In this document: positions 63,080-64,000 of the stretch, one piece after another
Position numbering within the stretch: the first letter of the stretch is position 1
How the letters are laid out: every line of letters starts with the position of its first letter
NCBI RefSeq assembly: GCF_048771995.1
Contig: NC_133063.1
Coordinates: forward strand, 73,210,014-73,274,013
Reading direction: 5' to 3'
From: Taeniopygia guttata
Lineage: Eukaryota > Chordata > Aves > Passeriformes > Estrildidae
Length of the DNA stretch: 64,000 nt
Notes under the pieces: generated by a model
Databases searched by the model: none
The model's input: only the letters and a program-made list of their open reading frames with translations
What the model was told of the DNA's origin: nothing
Position numbers and translations under genes: made by a program

Positions 63080-64000
63080 TCGAATCATAGAATCATTAGG
63101 GTTGAAAAGGACTTGTGGAGATCACCTAGTCCAAGCCCCTTGCCAAAGCAGGGTCACCTAGAGCAGGTGACACAAGAATGCATCCAGGTGGATTTCCAGA
63201 CATTGTTACTGGAGTCAGAGAGGATAACCCCACAGCCTCCACAGGCAGCTGTTTCAATGCTCTGCCACGCTCAGTATAAAGAAGTTCTGCCTCATGTTGA
63301 GGTAGAATGTCTTGTGCTTTAGTTTATGGTCACTGTACTAAAACCAGTTGCCGGGCACCACTGAAAGGAGACTGGCACCATCCTCCTGACACCCATCTTT
63401 GAGATATTTCCTACGTATTGATGAGATCCCCCCTCAGTCTTCTCCAGACCAAACAGTCCCAGCTCCCAGAGTCTCTCCTCATGAGAGAGAAGCTCCAGAC
63501 CCCTGACCATCCTTGTGGCTCTCCACTGGACCCTCTCCAGTAGCTCCTTGTCTCTGAGGAGCCCAGAACTGGACACAGCACTCCAGCTCTGGCCTCACCA
63601 AGACTCAGTAGAGGGGGAGGATCATCTCCCTCAACCTGCTGGCCACACTCTTCCCAGTGCACCCCAGGATGACATTGGCCCTCCTGGCCACGGGGGCACT
63701 GATGGCTTATGGACAGCTTGTGATCCACCAGGAGTCCCAGGTCCTTTTCCACAGAGCTGCTCTGTAGGAGGTCAGCCCCAGCCTGTGCTGCCACTTGGGG
63801 CTGTTCCTGCCCAGGTGCAAGACCTGGCACTTCCCCTTGTTGAGCCTCATCCAGTTTCTCTCTGCCCAACCCTCCAGCTGATCAAGGTCCCACTGAATGG
63901 CAGCAGAGCTTTCAGGTGGATCAGCCACTGCCCCCAGTTTGGTGTCACCAGCAAACCTCCTGAGGGTGCATTTGATCCCTTCCTCCAGGTCACTGACAAG
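63080..64000 (-). mobile_element. CR1 LINE, second copy, running off the right edge
   Basis: A second CR1 3' end starts at about 63080 (AATCATAGAATCATTAGGGTTG) immediately beside the first copy and continues to the end of the window. It belongs to a different CR1 subfamily: its 3' part differs from the neighbour, with GGACTTGTGGAGATCACCTA and CCAAGCCCCTTGCC. Its internal part contains the reverse-transcriptase reading frame on the minus strand. Because the first copy stops within its own body exactly where this one starts, the second copy probably inserted into the first. That can be tested by looking for the remainder of the first copy to the right. Confidence 0.93.
63395..64000 (-). pseudogene. 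CR1 ORF2 (reverse transcriptase C-terminal region), frameshifted remnant
   Basis: On the minus strand several frames together cover the C-terminal part of the CR1 ORF2 protein. One piece reads LDQLEGWAERNWMRLNKGKC and QVLHLGRNSP (about 63800-63890). The next frame gives SSSVEKDLGLLVDHKLSISH (about 63700-63765). A third gives LLERVQWRATRMVRGLELLS and HEERLWELGLFGLEK (about 63440-63540). These are the family's usual consecutive motifs (NKGKCKVLHLGRN, EKDLGVLVD, ERVQRRATRM, YEERLRELGLFSLEK). They lie in different frames, so at least two frameshifts separate them and the copy cannot make a functional protein. The endonuclease and most of the reverse transcriptase would lie beyond the window. Confidence 0.9.

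Noticed and set aside
63411..63869. 152-codon minus-strand frame in the CR1 copy
   Set aside because: Only short segments are in the true ORF2 frame; the rest is CR1 sequence read out of frame, so it is annotated as a pseudogene remnant instead.
60786..64000. Search for the ZDHHC21 third-helix and DHHC catalytic exons
   Set aside because: No minus-strand peptide resembling the expected FLQLCFYTELLTC segment or a DHHC motif was found; these exons must lie beyond the window.
1..64000. Bacterial-type features (operons, CRISPR arrays, attachment sites, terminators)
   Set aside because: The sequence is vertebrate nuclear DNA with spliced genes and avian retroelements; nothing of this kind is expected, and none was seen.

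Overview
The window is AT-rich, intron- and intergenic-dominated vertebrate DNA, and it is very probably from a bird. It carries CR1 LINE copies ending in the ATTCTATG-type 3' repeat (62709-64000) and three LTRs of types I recognise from avian endogenous retroviruses. The two protein-coding genes found (NFIB and ZDHHC21) are neighbours in amniotes; in birds this block is on the Z chromosome (from memory, not tested here). Almost all of the open frames in the window are chance frames. The real coding content is four short exons, all on the minus strand, recognised by splice sites plus protein similarity.

Layout, read in the direction of transcription (right to left). Positions 46076-64000 are the 3' part of ZDHHC21, a palmitoyltransferase gene. 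They hold an exon encoding the fourth membrane segment (60669-60785), a 44-bp exon (46703-46746) and the terminal coding exon with its stop codon (46076-46208), together the last 97 residues. The exons for the N-terminus and the DHHC catalytic core lie beyond the right edge. The 13.9-kb intron contains an antisense LTR, a possible Tigger-type DNA transposon scrap and low-complexity tracts. The intron at the right edge contains two adjacent or nested CR1 elements, one with a decayed reverse-transcriptase reading frame. A 3' UTR of unknown length follows the stop codon.

Positions of about 29450-45180 are intergenic. They carry two LTRs in plus orientation, a trinucleotide repeat and short palindromes. 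No gene was recognised there.

Positions 28768-28863 are an alternative first coding exon of NFIB (nuclear factor I/B) with a strong GTAAGT donor. It encodes a 32-residue N-terminus closely similar to the alternative N-terminus I recall for the paralogue NFIA. A compact CpG-rich patch 470-520 bp upstream of the start codon is the likely promoter. Positions 1-28767 are the intron downstream of this exon. The DNA-binding-domain exon and the rest of NFIB lie beyond the left edge. The intron holds an old CR1 fragment, a CA/TG microsatellite, a diverged 151-bp tandem duplication, a 23-bp-arm palindrome and a miRNA-precursor-like hairpin at 17513-17577.

No new multi-gene system is visible. The most informative items are the paralogue-conserved distal NFIB start exon with two competing start codons, and the hairpin in its intron.
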